Positions 8,181 through 17,483 of a stretch of DNA of 33,047 nucleotides are shown one piece after another; position 1 is the stretch's first letter, and every line of letters starts with the position of its first letter. Made by a program: the position numbers and the translations under genes. This stretch comes from UMGS902 sp045580835. Its GTDB lineage: Bacteria > Bacillota > Clostridia > Oscillospirales > CAG-272. Under the pieces are notes generated by a model, which was not told the DNA's origin, searched no databases, and saw only the letters and a program-made list of their open reading frames with translations. Location: contig JAZNOM010000085.1 of the NCBI GenBank assembly GCA_045580835.1, positions 1 to 33,047 of the forward strand, in the 5' to 3' direction.

Positions 8181-9128
8181 ATGTCAAACACTGCGGCAAA
8201 AGCAAAGCCTGCTTCGAAAAAAGACATGAGTAAGTTCCAGTGGACGATAAAAGAAATGAAGAAAAATAAGACAGCATACATAATGCTTGCTCCGTTTATG
8301 CTTCTTTTCTTCATCTTCACTGTATGGCCCGTCTTTTTGTCGATTGCTCTCAGCTTTACTGACTTTAACCTCTTGGAAATGCCTAATTTCCTTGGTCTTG
8401 ATAACTACATCAGACTTTTCCTTGACGACGATGTATTTATTCTTGCAGCACAGAACACGCTCATCTTTGCGTGCATTACCGGACCCGTTTCCTACATTCT
8501 GTCGTTGCTTATCGCGTGGTTCATCAACGAACTTGGTCCAAAGCTTCGTTCGGTAGTAACCCTCATCTTCTATGCACCTTCAATTTCCGGCTCGGTTTAC
8601 CTCGTATGGCAGACACTTTTCAGCTCTGACTCTTACGGTTGGGTAAACGGTACACTTCTCAACCTCGGTCTTATTGATGACGCAATTCTCTGGTTCCAGG
8701 ATGCGGACTATGTAATGGGACTTTGTATCGTAGTTGCTCTTTGGACATCGCTCGGTACTGCGTTCCTTTCGTTCATCGCAGGTCTTCAGAACGTTCCGCG
8801 TCATCTCTATGAAGCAGGCGCGGTTGACGGCGTTAAGAACCGTTGGCAGGAATTCTGGTATATCACCCTTCCTTACATGCGTCCTCAGCTTATGTTCGGT
8901 GCGGTGCTCTCCATCACCCAGTCCTTCGGTTTCGGTGCAATCGTTACCGCTCTCTGTGGCTTCCCCTCGGTTGACTACGCAGCGCACACTATCATGCATC
9001 ACCTTGATGACTACGGACATCAGCGCTATGAAATGGGTTATGCATCTGCAATCGCGGTTATACTCTTCGTTGTAATGATTACCGCAAACACATTAATAAA
9101 GAAAGGATTATCGAAGATAGGACAGTAA
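8181..9128 (+). CDS. Sugar ABC transporter permease, MalF/UgpA type (pair 1)
   Basis: A 315-residue inner-membrane permease with about six hydrophobic helices; the first is at about residues 36-58 (YIMLAPFMLLFFIFTVWPVF). The cytoplasmic EAA loop that docks the ATPase is visible as LYEAGAVDGVKNRWQEF followed by ITLP. It forms the translocation channel with the next gene, whose start lies 1 nt after this stop, so translation is probably coupled. AAAGGAG precedes the ATG. It most plausibly works with the binding protein encoded 52 nt upstream. No ATPase is encoded in the operon, so a shared MsmX-like ATPase elsewhere in the genome is expected. Confidence 0.93.
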   Translation: MSNTAAKAKPASKKDMSKFQWTIKEMKKNKTAYIMLAPFMLLFFIFTVWPVFLSIALSFTDFNLLEMPNFLGLDNYIRLFLDDDVFILAAQNTLIFACITGPVSYILSLLIAWFINELGPKLRSVVTLIFYAPSISGSVYLVWQTLFSSDSYGWVNGTLLNLGLIDDAILWFQDADYVMGLCIVVALWTSLGTAFLSFIAGLQNVPRHLYEAGAVDGVKNRWQEFWYITLPYMRPQLMFGAVLSITQSFGFGAIVTALCGFPSVDYAAHTIMHHLDDYGHQRYEMGYASAIAVILFVVMITANTLIKKGLSKIGQ

Positions 9129-9129
9129 T

Positions 9130-10005
9130 ATGGCTAAGAAATTAAGAACTCGTAAACATAAAGTTGTCCTCAGCCGTAGCGCAGGCGGAGACTTCGGCAT
9201 TAATCTTTTCCTTGTACTTATGGGAGCGTTCATGTTCCTTCCTATGTACTATGTAATTGCACAGTCGCTGAAGCCGCTTGACGAGCTTTGGATGTTCCCT
9301 CCGAGATTCTATGTTGAAAGCCCCACGCTTTCAAACTTCGGAGACCTGTTCACCCTTATGAGTGAAAACTATGTACCTTTCTCAAGATACATCTTTAACA
9401 CCGTATTCATTTCGGTTACCGGTACGTTTGGTAACTTGCTGCTTTCTTCTATGGCAGCATACTCACTTGCAAAGCTTAAGTTCCCCGGAAGAAAGTTCTT
9501 CTTCAAACTGGTTGTAACATCTCTTATGTTCCACCAGACGGTTACAGCTATTGCAAACTTCCTTACCATGAGTACACTTCAGTGGCTTGATACATATTTC
9601 TCAATCATCATTCCCGCATTCTGTACTTCAATGGGTCTTTACCTCATGAAGCAGTTCATGGAAACAGGCGTATCAAACGAAGTTCTTGAGAGTGCAAGAC
9701 TTGACGGCGCAAGCGAGTTCAAGACCTTCTGGGTTATCGCAATGCCGATGGTTAAGCCTGCGTGGCTCACCCTTATGATTGAGTCTTTCAAGGGACTTTG
9801 GAACTCGGGTAGCTCAATTTACATCTATTCCGAGCAGCTCAAGTCTTTCAACTATGCAATCAACCAGATTGTAACCGGCGGTATCGCGCGTGCAGGTGTA
9901 GGCGCAGCCGCAACCGTAGTTATGATGATAGTTCCTATCACCGTATTCGTAATTTGTCAGAGTAATGTCATCGAGACCATGGGCTCGAGTGGTATGAAGG
10001 ATTAA
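9130..10005 (+). CDS. Sugar ABC transporter permease, MalG/UgpE type (pair 1)
   Basis: A 291-residue permease that forms a heterodimer with the preceding gene. It shows the MalG-family N-terminal helix (FLVLMGAFMFLPMYYVIAQS), the periplasm-facing 'PP.FYVESPTLSNF' segment, and the EAA loop LESARLDGASEFKTF followed by IAMPMVKP. It is encoded 1 nt after its partner, without a separate strong ribosome site, which supports translational coupling. Its length is normal for the family. Confidence 0.93.
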   Translation: MAKKLRTRKHKVVLSRSAGGDFGINLFLVLMGAFMFLPMYYVIAQSLKPLDELWMFPPRFYVESPTLSNFGDLFTLMSENYVPFSRYIFNTVFISVTGTFGNLLLSSMAAYSLAKLKFPGRKFFFKLVVTSLMFHQTVTAIANFLTMSTLQWLDTYFSIIIPAFCTSMGLYLMKQFMETGVSNEVLESARLDGASEFKTFWVIAMPMVKPAWLTLMIESFKGLWNSGSSIYIYSEQLKSFNYAINQIVTGGIARAGVGAAATVVMMIVPITVFVICQSNVIETMGSSGMKD

Positions 10006-10017
10006 GGAGGAGATATT

Positions 10018-12189
10018 ATGAAGAATTTAACAAGAATACTCCTTCTGTCATTGGCGCTTATTATGGCGCTCACTCCTCTTGCAGGCGCAATTGAGCCGTA
10101 TACCACTTATACCTATGCAAAAGACGGTACTCCCCGTCAGTCGCCTACGGTGTATTCTCCCGTAACCAACGTAGACTCCGCGTATATGGGACTTGATGTT
10201 GCACTCAAGGACCCCCGCGATATCTGTGTTGACAATGACGGTAACGTTTATATCGTTGACATGGGTAACAACCGTGTAGTAGTTCTCGACCAGAACTACT
10301 CGGTAAAGTTTATAATTTCCGACTTTATCAACGGTCACGGCGTTCCGGACGGATTTTCCAATCCTCAGGGTATTTTCGTAAACGATAAGTACATTTATGT
10401 TTGCGATACCGACGCAAACCGCCTCGTGCTTTTCGACCGTGAAGGTAATTTCGTTAGAATTTTGGGTAGACCTACAAGTGCTTTGTTTGGTGAATCCTCG
10501 ATTTACAAGCCCGTAGCAGTTGCGGTTGACCAGTACGACAGAATTTTCGTAATTTCTGCTACAAACTATCAGGGCGTTATCGTACTTACAAGTGACGGTC
10601 AGTTCACCGGCTTTATCGGTGCGCAGGCAGTTACATACGATGCTTGGGATATCATCTGGAGAGCTTTCCAGACCGAGGAGCAGAAGAAGAATTCTGCACA
10701 GAACATCCCTACAGAGTACAACAACATCACTGTTGACGATGACGGATTTATCTATGTAACTTCCGATAACATTGCAGCGGCAAATCAGTATGCACAGCTC
10801 CGCTCAAAGTCGGATAAGTATTCTCCCGTAAGAAAACTTAACGCAGCGGGCGACGAAATCATGAACCGTCTCGGCTACTTCTCCCCCTCGGGTGAAGTAA
10901 ACGTAACTCGCGAAAACCTTTCGAGAATCATCGACGTTGCCGTAGGTCCCGAGCTTACATGGTCGATTATCGACGAAAAGCGTCAGAAGGTTTACACCTA
11001 TGATGACAACGGTAACCTCCTCTTCGTTTTCGGTGACAAGGGCGGTCAGCTCGGTAACCTTACAAGTGTTGAGGCTATTACTTATCAGAAGGTGGTTACC
11101 GATGAAACCGAAACGGTTATGATTGGTAACGAAACCGTCGAGGTTCCCGTTTACGAGTACTACTTGCTCCTTCTTGACAAGAGCGATAATCTCTTCACTG
11201 TTTATAAGCGTACCGAATACGGCGACAGACTTATCGGGGCTCTCGCACTTGAGAATGACCGTAAGTTTGACGAAGCTATCGAGCAGTGGGAAGACGTTCT
11301 CATGAGAAACTCCAACTTTGACCTTGCATACATCGGTATCGGTCGTTCGCACTACAACGCCGGTGAATATGAGGAAGCAATGGAGTATTATAAGGCAGCA
11401 TACGATACTGCAAACTATTCCACCGCGTTCAAGGAAGTTCGTAAACAGTGGATTGAGGACTACTTCATCGTAATTCCGATTGTTATTATTGCATTTGTTC
11501 TTCTTTGGGGCAGATTCTCCAAGTATTATAAGAAGAAGAACAAGGATACAGCCCTCAAGGTTGGCAGAAAGACATATTGGGAAGAGCTTCTCTATGCTTT
11601 CCACCTTATCTTCCATCCGTTTGACGGTTTCTGGGATTTGAAGCATGAAAAGCGCGGCTCGGTTCGTGCAGCTACTACTATCCTCGGTATCACGATCCTT
11701 GCATTCTATTACAACTCTATCGGCCGCGGTTACATCGTAAACCCGACCAACCAGTATTCAACCATTTTTGCTCAGGCAGGCTCGGTTCTTCTTCCCCTTG
11801 CACTTTGGGTAGTTGCTAACTGGTGCCTTACTACTCTGTTTGAGGGCGAAGGCAGCCTCAAGGATGTGTATGTAGCAACCTGCTACGCACTTTTCCCGCT
11901 CGTGCTTACTCTTATCCCCTCAACCCTCTTCTCGAACATTGTTCTTGCAGAGGAAACAGGCATCATCAACCTGCTTGTATCAATTGGTTATATCTGGACG
12001 TTTATCCTTATTTTCTTTGGCGCACAGACCACACACGACTATACCATGGGCAAGAATATTATTATGACTATTGCCACCATCCTCGGCATGGCTATTGTAA
12101 TGTTTATCGGTATTCTCTTTACCAGCCTTATCAGCAACATGGTATCCTTTGTAACCAACATCATAGTTGAGTTGCAATACAGAATGTAA
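10018..12189 (+). CDS. Exported NHL-repeat / TPR / Yip1-domain membrane protein
   Basis: A 723-residue multi-domain protein of unknown function. A signal peptide (to about residue 24, PLAGA) is followed by NHL-type beta-propeller repeats at about 60-390, recognised from recurring 'DPRDICVDNDGNVYIVDMGNNRVVVLD' type units. A pair of TPR helices follows at about 400-475 (LALENDRKFDEAIEQWEDVL; YNAGEYEEAMEYYKAAY). A transmembrane helix is at about 481-500 (IVIPIVIIAFVLLWG). The C-terminal region from about 520 resembles the Yip1 integral-membrane domain, with five or so helices. The propeller is predicted outside the cell. AAGGAGG precedes the ATG. It sits between permease pair 1 and the DUF5696-like gene, an arrangement I recall from other Bacillota sugar clusters. 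A role in sensing or positioning the substrate is inference. Confidence 0.85.
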   Translation: MKNLTRILLLSLALIMALTPLAGAIEPYTTYTYAKDGTPRQSPTVYSPVTNVDSAYMGLDVALKDPRDICVDNDGNVYIVDMGNNRVVVLDQNYSVKFIISDFINGHGVPDGFSNPQGIFVNDKYIYVCDTDANRLVLFDREGNFVRILGRPTSALFGESSIYKPVAVAVDQYDRIFVISATNYQGVIVLTSDGQFTGFIGAQAVTYDAWDIIWRAFQTEEQKKNSAQNIPTEYNNITVDDDGFIYVTSDNIAAANQYAQLRSKSDKYSPVRKLNAAGDEIMNRLGYFSPSGEVNVTRENLSRIIDVAVGPELTWSIIDEKRQKVYTYDDNGNLLFVFGDKGGQLGNLTSVEAITYQKVVTDETETVMIGNETVEVPVYEYYLLLLDKSDNLFTVYKRTEYGDRLIGALALENDRKFDEAIEQWEDVLMRNSNFDLAYIGIGRSHYNAGEYEEAMEYYKAAYDTANYSTAFKEVRKQWIEDYFIVIPIVIIAFVLLWGRFSKYYKKKNKDTALKVGRKTYWEELLYAFHLIFHPFDGFWDLKHEKRGSVRAATTILGITILAFYYNSIGRGYIVNPTNQYSTIFAQAGSVLLPLALWVVANWCLTTLFEGEGSLKDVYVATCYALFPLVLTLIPSTLFSNIVLAEETGIINLLVSIGYIWTFILIFFGAQTTHDYTMGKNIIMTIATILGMAIVMFIGILFTSLISNMVSFVTNIIVELQYRM

Positions 12190-12210
12190 GAAAGGAGTGT
12201 TGATTTTAAT

Positions 12211-15200
12211 ATGAAAAAGATAATATCGTTAATATTCGCACTCCTGCTTTGTGCGACCATGGTGTTCAGCATGAGTACTGCTGTGTTTGCAGCAGAGGAA
12301 ACTGCGGTAGATGAATACATTACAACCGCATATGACACACCTGAAGAGAAGATTGCGACCATGAACCTCATGCTCGAGATGCACGGCTACAAGCTTTATG
12401 TGCATCCCGTAACTGCAGAAATCGCAGTAGTGCATGATGCAACCGGTCAGACACTCTTCTCAAACCCCTTTGATATTGCAAAATCCAAGGGTACAAACTC
12501 CACCAAAGAGAAGCTTCTTTCTCAAATTATTATAAGCTATATTGATAACGGTGTTGCTAAAGAGTATAACTCATACACCGACGCGGTTAAGAACAATCAG
12601 GTAGTTATTGAGCCTATCAAGAACGGTGTTCGTGTTGAATACACAATCGGCCGTGCAGACTCCAATTACCTCGTTCCCCGTCTTATCGAAAAGAGCAGAC
12701 TTGAAAGTCAGATTCTGAGCAAGTTTGACCTTGAAGATCCTTATGCAAACTTTGCTCATAAGCAGCTTTCCGCATTCTATGCGCTTCAGGACCCTAACGA
12801 CACCACAAAGAGTGAAGCGGTTATTAAGAGAATGCACAGCCTTTACCCCGTAACCAAGACCGGTATGGCAGTTTATGCACTTACCGACACGGTTACCCGT
12901 GAGTTCAGAGTTCTTGAAGGCTACATCAAAGAGTACGCCCCCGACTATTCTTACGATGAAATGGAATATGACCATACTCTTACCCAGTATGTAGACCAGA
13001 CACTCAGCACTCCCGTATTCCGTCTTGCAATTGAGTATACTCTTACCGAGGACGGTCTTGAGGCAACTCTCCCTGCAAACGGTATCCGTTTTGACGAAAC
13101 ACTTTACAAGCTTGAAAGCATTACCATGCTTCCTTACATGGGTGCAGGTAACTACAATAACGAAGGTTATACCTTTGTTCCTGACGGTAGCGGCGCTTTG
13201 ATGGATTTCGGCGACTTCACAAGTAAAAACACCTCCATTGCCGGTACCGTATACGGTATGGACTTTGCTTATCAGACTCTTGAAGGTTCCGCAAACCAGG
13301 ACGTAATGCGTATGCCCGTATTCGGTCAGCGTGAAACCGTAGAACGCGGTGTATACGAAATGGTTACCGAAACTTACTATGAGGAAGTAGCCCTCAAGGA
13401 CGAGGAAGGTAACGAAATCGTTGATGAGGAAACCGGCGAGGTTGTAACCGAGCTTGTTGAAAAGCAGAAAGAAGTTAAAAAGCAGGTTGACAGCTATACC
13501 GAAAACCGCGGCTTCTTTGCAATCATCAAGGAAGGTGACGCACTTTCCAAGATTACTGCAAAGCATGAAAACCAGCTCCACCAGTACAATGCAGTTCAGA
13601 TTTCTTTCAATCCGAGACCTAAAGACTCCTACTCGCTTGAATCGCTTTCTGTAGGCGGTACAAGCAAGATTGAAGTAGTTTCTGACCGTAAGTATGTAGG
13701 TAACTACACACTCAAGTACTACATGCTTCTCGATGACGAGATGGCTGCAGCAAACGGTGTTGAGGACTACTACGAAACCACTTGGATGGGCATGGCAGTT
13801 GCTTACCGCGACTACCTCACCGAGACCGGCGTTCTCACTCCTCTTACCGATGCTGATGTTAAGGACAACATTCCGCTTTACATCGAAACTTTCGGTGCTA
13901 CACAGACTGTTGAAAAGGTACTCTCCGTACCTACAACCGTAAGCAAGTCAATTACATCCTTTGAGGATATTAAGACTATGTATGACGAGCTTGCAGCAGC
14001 AGGCATCACCAACGTAAACTTCAAGCTTACCGGTTATGCAAACGGCGGTATGTACGCTACGATTCCTTACAAACTTAAGTGGGAAAAGGCAGTAGGCGGC
14101 GTTGATGGCTACGCAGCACTTCTTAATTACGCTGCTGAAAAAGACTTTGGCGTTTACCCCGATTTTGACTTTGCATATGTAAACAATCATAAGAATTTCG
14201 ACGGTCTCAAGTTTGACAGAGATATTCTTAAGACTATTGACAACCGTTATTCAAGCCTTCGTGAGTATGATGCATCTCTTCAGGAGTTTGTTTCTTACTT
14301 CACACTCTGCGTATCCCCCTCGGCTTACCAGACCTTCTATGAAAAGTTTGCACCCAAGTATCTTACCTATGGCAATGACAGCATTTCGCTTTCTACCATC
14401 GGTAGTGCGCTCAACTCCGACTTCGATGAGGACGATCCGTACAACCGTAACGATGCAAAGAATCTTACCGTTGATTTCCTCGAAACCGTCGATGCGGATT
14501 TGGCAAATGTAATGAGCGAACAGGGTAATGTTTACACATGGAAGTATGTTGACAAGATGCTCAACGTATCTCTCCAGAGTAGCCGTTCACTCTATGCAAG
14601 CGCATCCGTTCCTTTCATGGGCGTTGTACTTCACGGCTCTGTTGAGTTTGCAGGTACTCCTATCAACATGGCAGGTGACGTTGAATATGAGATTCTCCGT
14701 GCTATTGAAAACGGCGCCGGACTCTACTTTATCCTTTCTTATGACAACACCGAGCTTCTTAAAGAGGACTATGACCTCAGTAAGTATTATTCGGTAAGAT
14801 ATGAGATTTGGGCAAAGGATGACGAGGGCAAGGTAGACGGCTCCGAACTTGCAAAGTATTACAATGACTTAAACGGTGCTCTTGCAGAGCTCCAGACCTC
14901 TCTCATAGTTGGCCACGAGTTCCTTATCGGCGAGCGCGTTCCTTCCTTGGCAGAAGCAGCAGACGATGCTGCAGCAGCAGAGGAAAAGGCAGCAGAAGCG
15001 GCAGCCGCGGCTGATGAAGAAGCAAGAAAGGCAGTAATTGCCGGTCTCCGTGAGCAGTATGAGGCTGGCGCGATTGGCGCAGGTCAGACAATCGACATTT
15101 CGGGATATGAGGCTCCCGAAACCGAGACAGAAGAAGTTACCGATGAGTATCAGTACACCAAGTACACCTCCGATGACAATCAGATCGTACTTGTTACATA

Positions 15201-15309
15201 CGATAACGGCACTTCCTTTATTCTCAACTATAACGATTTTGCAATCACCACCGTTGTAGACGGTACAACATACACTGTTGACGGCTACGGCTATGTGGTA
15301 ATTAAGTAA
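12211..15309 (+). CDS. Secreted DUF5696-like protein, possible TIM-barrel glycosidase relative
   Basis: A 1032-residue exported protein. Residues 1-27 are a signal peptide (cut after AVFA). The middle region carries FVPDGSGALMDFG (about residue 322), a pattern I associate with DUF5696 proteins that sit beside sugar ABC permeases. From about 560 to 880 the segments IYIETFGAT, DELAAAGITNVNFKLTGYA and FGVYPDFDFAYVNN resemble successive strands of a (beta/alpha)8 barrel, so a glycosidase-like fold is possible. At about 914-960 lies an Ala/Glu-rich coiled coil, and the C-terminal 60 residues are a small beta-rich module. There is no obvious wall anchor or dockerin. AAAGGAG precedes the ATG. Catalysis is not shown; it could instead bind glycan for the transporter. 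Confidence 0.7.
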   Translation: MKKIISLIFALLLCATMVFSMSTAVFAAEETAVDEYITTAYDTPEEKIATMNLMLEMHGYKLYVHPVTAEIAVVHDATGQTLFSNPFDIAKSKGTNSTKEKLLSQIIISYIDNGVAKEYNSYTDAVKNNQVVIEPIKNGVRVEYTIGRADSNYLVPRLIEKSRLESQILSKFDLEDPYANFAHKQLSAFYALQDPNDTTKSEAVIKRMHSLYPVTKTGMAVYALTDTVTREFRVLEGYIKEYAPDYSYDEMEYDHTLTQYVDQTLSTPVFRLAIEYTLTEDGLEATLPANGIRFDETLYKLESITMLPYMGAGNYNNEGYTFVPDGSGALMDFGDFTSKNTSIAGTVYGMDFAYQTLEGSANQDVMRMPVFGQRETVERGVYEMVTETYYEEVALKDEEGNEIVDEETGEVVTELVEKQKEVKKQVDSYTENRGFFAIIKEGDALSKITAKHENQLHQYNAVQISFNPRPKDSYSLESLSVGGTSKIEVVSDRKYVGNYTLKYYMLLDDEMAAANGVEDYYETTWMGMAVAYRDYLTETGVLTPLTDADVKDNIPLYIETFGATQTVEKVLSVPTTVSKSITSFEDIKTMYDELAAAGITNVNFKLTGYANGGMYATIPYKLKWEKAVGGVDGYAALLNYAAEKDFGVYPDFDFAYVNNHKNFDGLKFDRDILKTIDNRYSSLREYDASLQEFVSYFTLCVSPSAYQTFYEKFAPKYLTYGNDSISLSTIGSALNSDFDEDDPYNRNDAKNLTVDFLETVDADLANVMSEQGNVYTWKYVDKMLNVSLQSSRSLYASASVPFMGVVLHGSVEFAGTPINMAGDVEYEILRAIENGAGLYFILSYDNTELLKEDYDLSKYYSVRYEIWAKDDEGKVDGSELAKYYNDLNGALAELQTSLIVGHEFLIGERVPSLAEAADDAAAAEEKAAEAAAAADEEARKAVIAGLREQYEAGAIGAGQTIDISGYEAPETETEEVTDEYQYTKYTSDDNQIVLVTYDNGTSFILNYNDFAITTVVDGTTYTVDGYGYVVIK

Positions 15310-15323
15310 GGAGGGAAGAATAG

Positions 15324-16310
15324 ATGAATAACATTAATACTACAAGCGTCTCTTCTCCCGCTCCTAAGAAAAGACGCGCGGCTTCGCTTGATAAGCGTAA
15401 GGCTAAAGCGGGTTGGGTGTTTGTTGCACCTTTTGTAATCGGATTTATTCTGATTTATTTGCCCATCATTGTTGACTCGATTAAGTTCAGTTTCAATGAG
15501 ATTTCCACAATCATCAATCCTCTCGGCGGCAGCGGCGGTTACGCGCTTGAATTTGTCGGCTTTGAGAACTACCAAAAGGCGCTGTTTGAGGATGCGGACT
15601 ATGTAAGAACCCTGATTTCGGGTATTGAGCAGCTTATCTTGGAGGTTCCTTCGATAGTAGTATTCTCACTCTTTATCGCGGTACTTCTCAACGATAAAAT
15701 TGCGGGCCGTGCGGCTTTCCGTGCAATCCTTTTCGTTCCCGTTATCCTTTCCACCGGTCTTATCGAAGCTATTGACGCGTCCAATAACCTTATGGAGTTT
15801 ATGGACACCTCCGACAGTATCGATACCGGTACGGGTCAGAGCACTGCGGCGCAGCTCTCTGCGGCAATTGACCTTGAAGCACTGTTTGCCAACATGAAGG
15901 TTGGTACCGGACTTGTAGAATACGTTGCAAGTGCGGTTGACGGTATCTCCGATATCGTAAACCGTTCCGGTGTACAGATTCTTATCTTCCTTGCAGGTCT
16001 TCAGTCTATTTCTCCCGCTATTTACGAGTCCTGCCGTATGGACGGCGCAACCACATGGGAAACCTTCTGGAAGATCACGTTCCCGATGATTTCTCCTATG
16101 ATTCTGGTAAACGCTATCTATACAATTATCGACGCATTCACCTCTGAATCCAATGCGGTAATGGTACTTATCGACGAAGTTTACGGCCGTCCCGGCGGAC
16201 GTGAACTCAGTTCTGCGATGGCTTGGATGTACTTCCTTGTAGTTATCCTTATCCTTGCGGCAGTTGCAGGTATCATGTCGGCATTCGTATTCTACCAGAG
16301 GAAAGATTAA
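15324..16310 (+). CDS. Sugar ABC transporter permease, MalF/UgpA type (pair 2)
   Basis: A 328-residue permease. A basic N-terminal stretch (KKRRAASLDKRKAKAG) leads into helix 1 (FVAPFVIGFILIYLPIIV). The EAA loop is IYESCRMDGATTWETF then ITFPMISP. Unlike the pair 1 partner it has an extended loop of about 70 residues (roughly 155-225, rich in Asp, Thr and Ala) between membrane helices; this loop is amphipathic and probably lies outside the cell. It is encoded just downstream of the DUF5696-like gene with TAAGGAGG, and its MalG-type partner follows 18 nt later. It may serve a different substrate or binding protein from pair 1. Confidence 0.92.
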   Translation: MNNINTTSVSSPAPKKRRAASLDKRKAKAGWVFVAPFVIGFILIYLPIIVDSIKFSFNEISTIINPLGGSGGYALEFVGFENYQKALFEDADYVRTLISGIEQLILEVPSIVVFSLFIAVLLNDKIAGRAAFRAILFVPVILSTGLIEAIDASNNLMEFMDTSDSIDTGTGQSTAAQLSAAIDLEALFANMKVGTGLVEYVASAVDGISDIVNRSGVQILIFLAGLQSISPAIYESCRMDGATTWETFWKITFPMISPMILVNAIYTIIDAFTSESNAVMVLIDEVYGRPGGRELSSAMAWMYFLVVILILAAVAGIMSAFVFYQRKD

Positions 16311-16328
16311 GGAAGGAGGAGTAAAATA

Positions 16329-17378
16329 ATGAATTCACAGCCTACTATTAAAAAGGAAACAAAGAATAAGATTCGTGTTGAATTTGAACGTACTCCTCTT
16401 AAGGAAAGACTCAAAGCGAAGTTTGGTAACATGGCGTTCTATACCAATGTTGTTTGGTATCTTTTCCGTTTTATCATTCTTCTTGGCGTTTCCTACATTG
16501 TTCTTTATCCTTTCTTCACCAAGATTGCGGCTTCATTTATGAGCCCCGATGACTTTATCGACGTAACGGTAATGCTTATCCCAAAGTATCCGTCGTTTGA
16601 CCAGTACAAGTACATATTCCTTGAAAATGAATATGTTGAAGCATTCTTCAATACCTTGTTCCTTTCGCTTTCATCTGCGATACTTCAGACATTTGTATCC
16701 TGCCTTGTAGGTTACGGTCTCTCGAAGTTCAAGTTCAAGGGCAACAGTCTCGTTATGGCTGCTGTTATTCTCACGATGGTAGTACCTCACGGTACAGTAT
16801 ACCTTTCGATGTTCATGGAATTCAGATACTTTGACTTATTCAAGCTCTTTGGACTCCTTGAGCCTATCGGATACACGGGTATAATTGATGCAATTAGCGG
16901 CAACTCACTTCAGCTCACCGGTACATTCTGGCCTATGATAATCCTTTCGATTACGGGTCTTGCATTTAAGAACGGTCTTTACATCTTTATGATGCGTCAG
17001 TTCTTTAAAGGCGTTCCGGACGAACTTGAAGAAAGTGCTTACATCGACGGTTCAGGTGTATTCCGCACATTCCTTCAGATTATCATTCCGCTTTCAATCC
17101 CCATGATGATTACAATCTTCCTGTTTGCATTCGCATGGCAGTGGACTGATAACTTCTATACCGAAATGTTCATGCAGGGCAATAATTCTACTATACTTAT
17201 GCCCAACATCGTTGGCGTACCTTCTTCGCTCAACATCGACCATGCCGGTATGCAGCTTTACACATCCGCGATTAACAACACTTGCGGTATTATGATTATT
17301 CTCCCGCTTGTTGTTCTCTATCTGTTCTGCCAGAAGTTCCTTGTACAAGGTATCGAGCGTTCGGGTATCGTTGGATAA
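16329..17378 (+). CDS. Sugar ABC transporter permease, MalG/UgpE type (pair 2)
   Basis: A 349-residue permease, longer than usual because of a charged N-terminal cytoplasmic segment of about 45 residues before the first helix. It has the family's FIILLGVSYIVLYPFFTKIA helix, the 'P.YPSFDQYKYIF' outer segment, and the EAA loop DELEESAYIDGSGVFRTF followed by IIIPLSIP. GGAAGGAGG precedes the ATG. It is the last gene of the operon, and a UUCG-capped terminator follows 10 nt after the stop codon. Confidence 0.92.
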   Translation: MNSQPTIKKETKNKIRVEFERTPLKERLKAKFGNMAFYTNVVWYLFRFIILLGVSYIVLYPFFTKIAASFMSPDDFIDVTVMLIPKYPSFDQYKYIFLENEYVEAFFNTLFLSLSSAILQTFVSCLVGYGLSKFKFKGNSLVMAAVILTMVVPHGTVYLSMFMEFRYFDLFKLFGLLEPIGYTGIIDAISGNSLQLTGTFWPMIILSITGLAFKNGLYIFMMRQFFKGVPDELEESAYIDGSGVFRTFLQIIIPLSIPMMITIFLFAFAWQWTDNFYTEMFMQGNNSTILMPNIVGVPSSLNIDHAGMQLYTSAINNTCGIMIILPLVVLYLFCQKFLVQGIERSGIVG

Positions 17379-17388
17379 AATCACAAAC

Positions 17389-17418
17389 AAAAAATCTCCG
17401 CTTCGGCGGAGATTTTTT
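17389..17418 (+). terminator. Terminator of the sugar operon
   Basis: A 13-bp perfect stem (AAAAAATCTCCGC and its complement) with a TTCG tetraloop closed by C-G, ending in a T-run. Confidence 0.93.
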
Positions 17419-17419
17419 A

Positions 17420-17448
17420 TTGCAATAGTTTCCATGATACTGTAAAAT
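17420..17448 (+). promoter_or_regulatory. Promoter of ribokinase
   Basis: TTGCAA, 17-bp spacer, TAAAAT. A second -10-like TATAAT lies at 17453-17458. It starts right after the preceding terminator. Confidence 0.65.
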
Positions 17449-17483
17449 AATATATAATAGGAGTATGAAGGAGGGAAAGTGAT

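Noticed and set aside
12571..13581. 336-codon minus-strand frame opposite the DUF5696-like gene
   Set aside because: No start signal, and it lies wholly within a convincing gene; a similar shadow is at 10804-11646.
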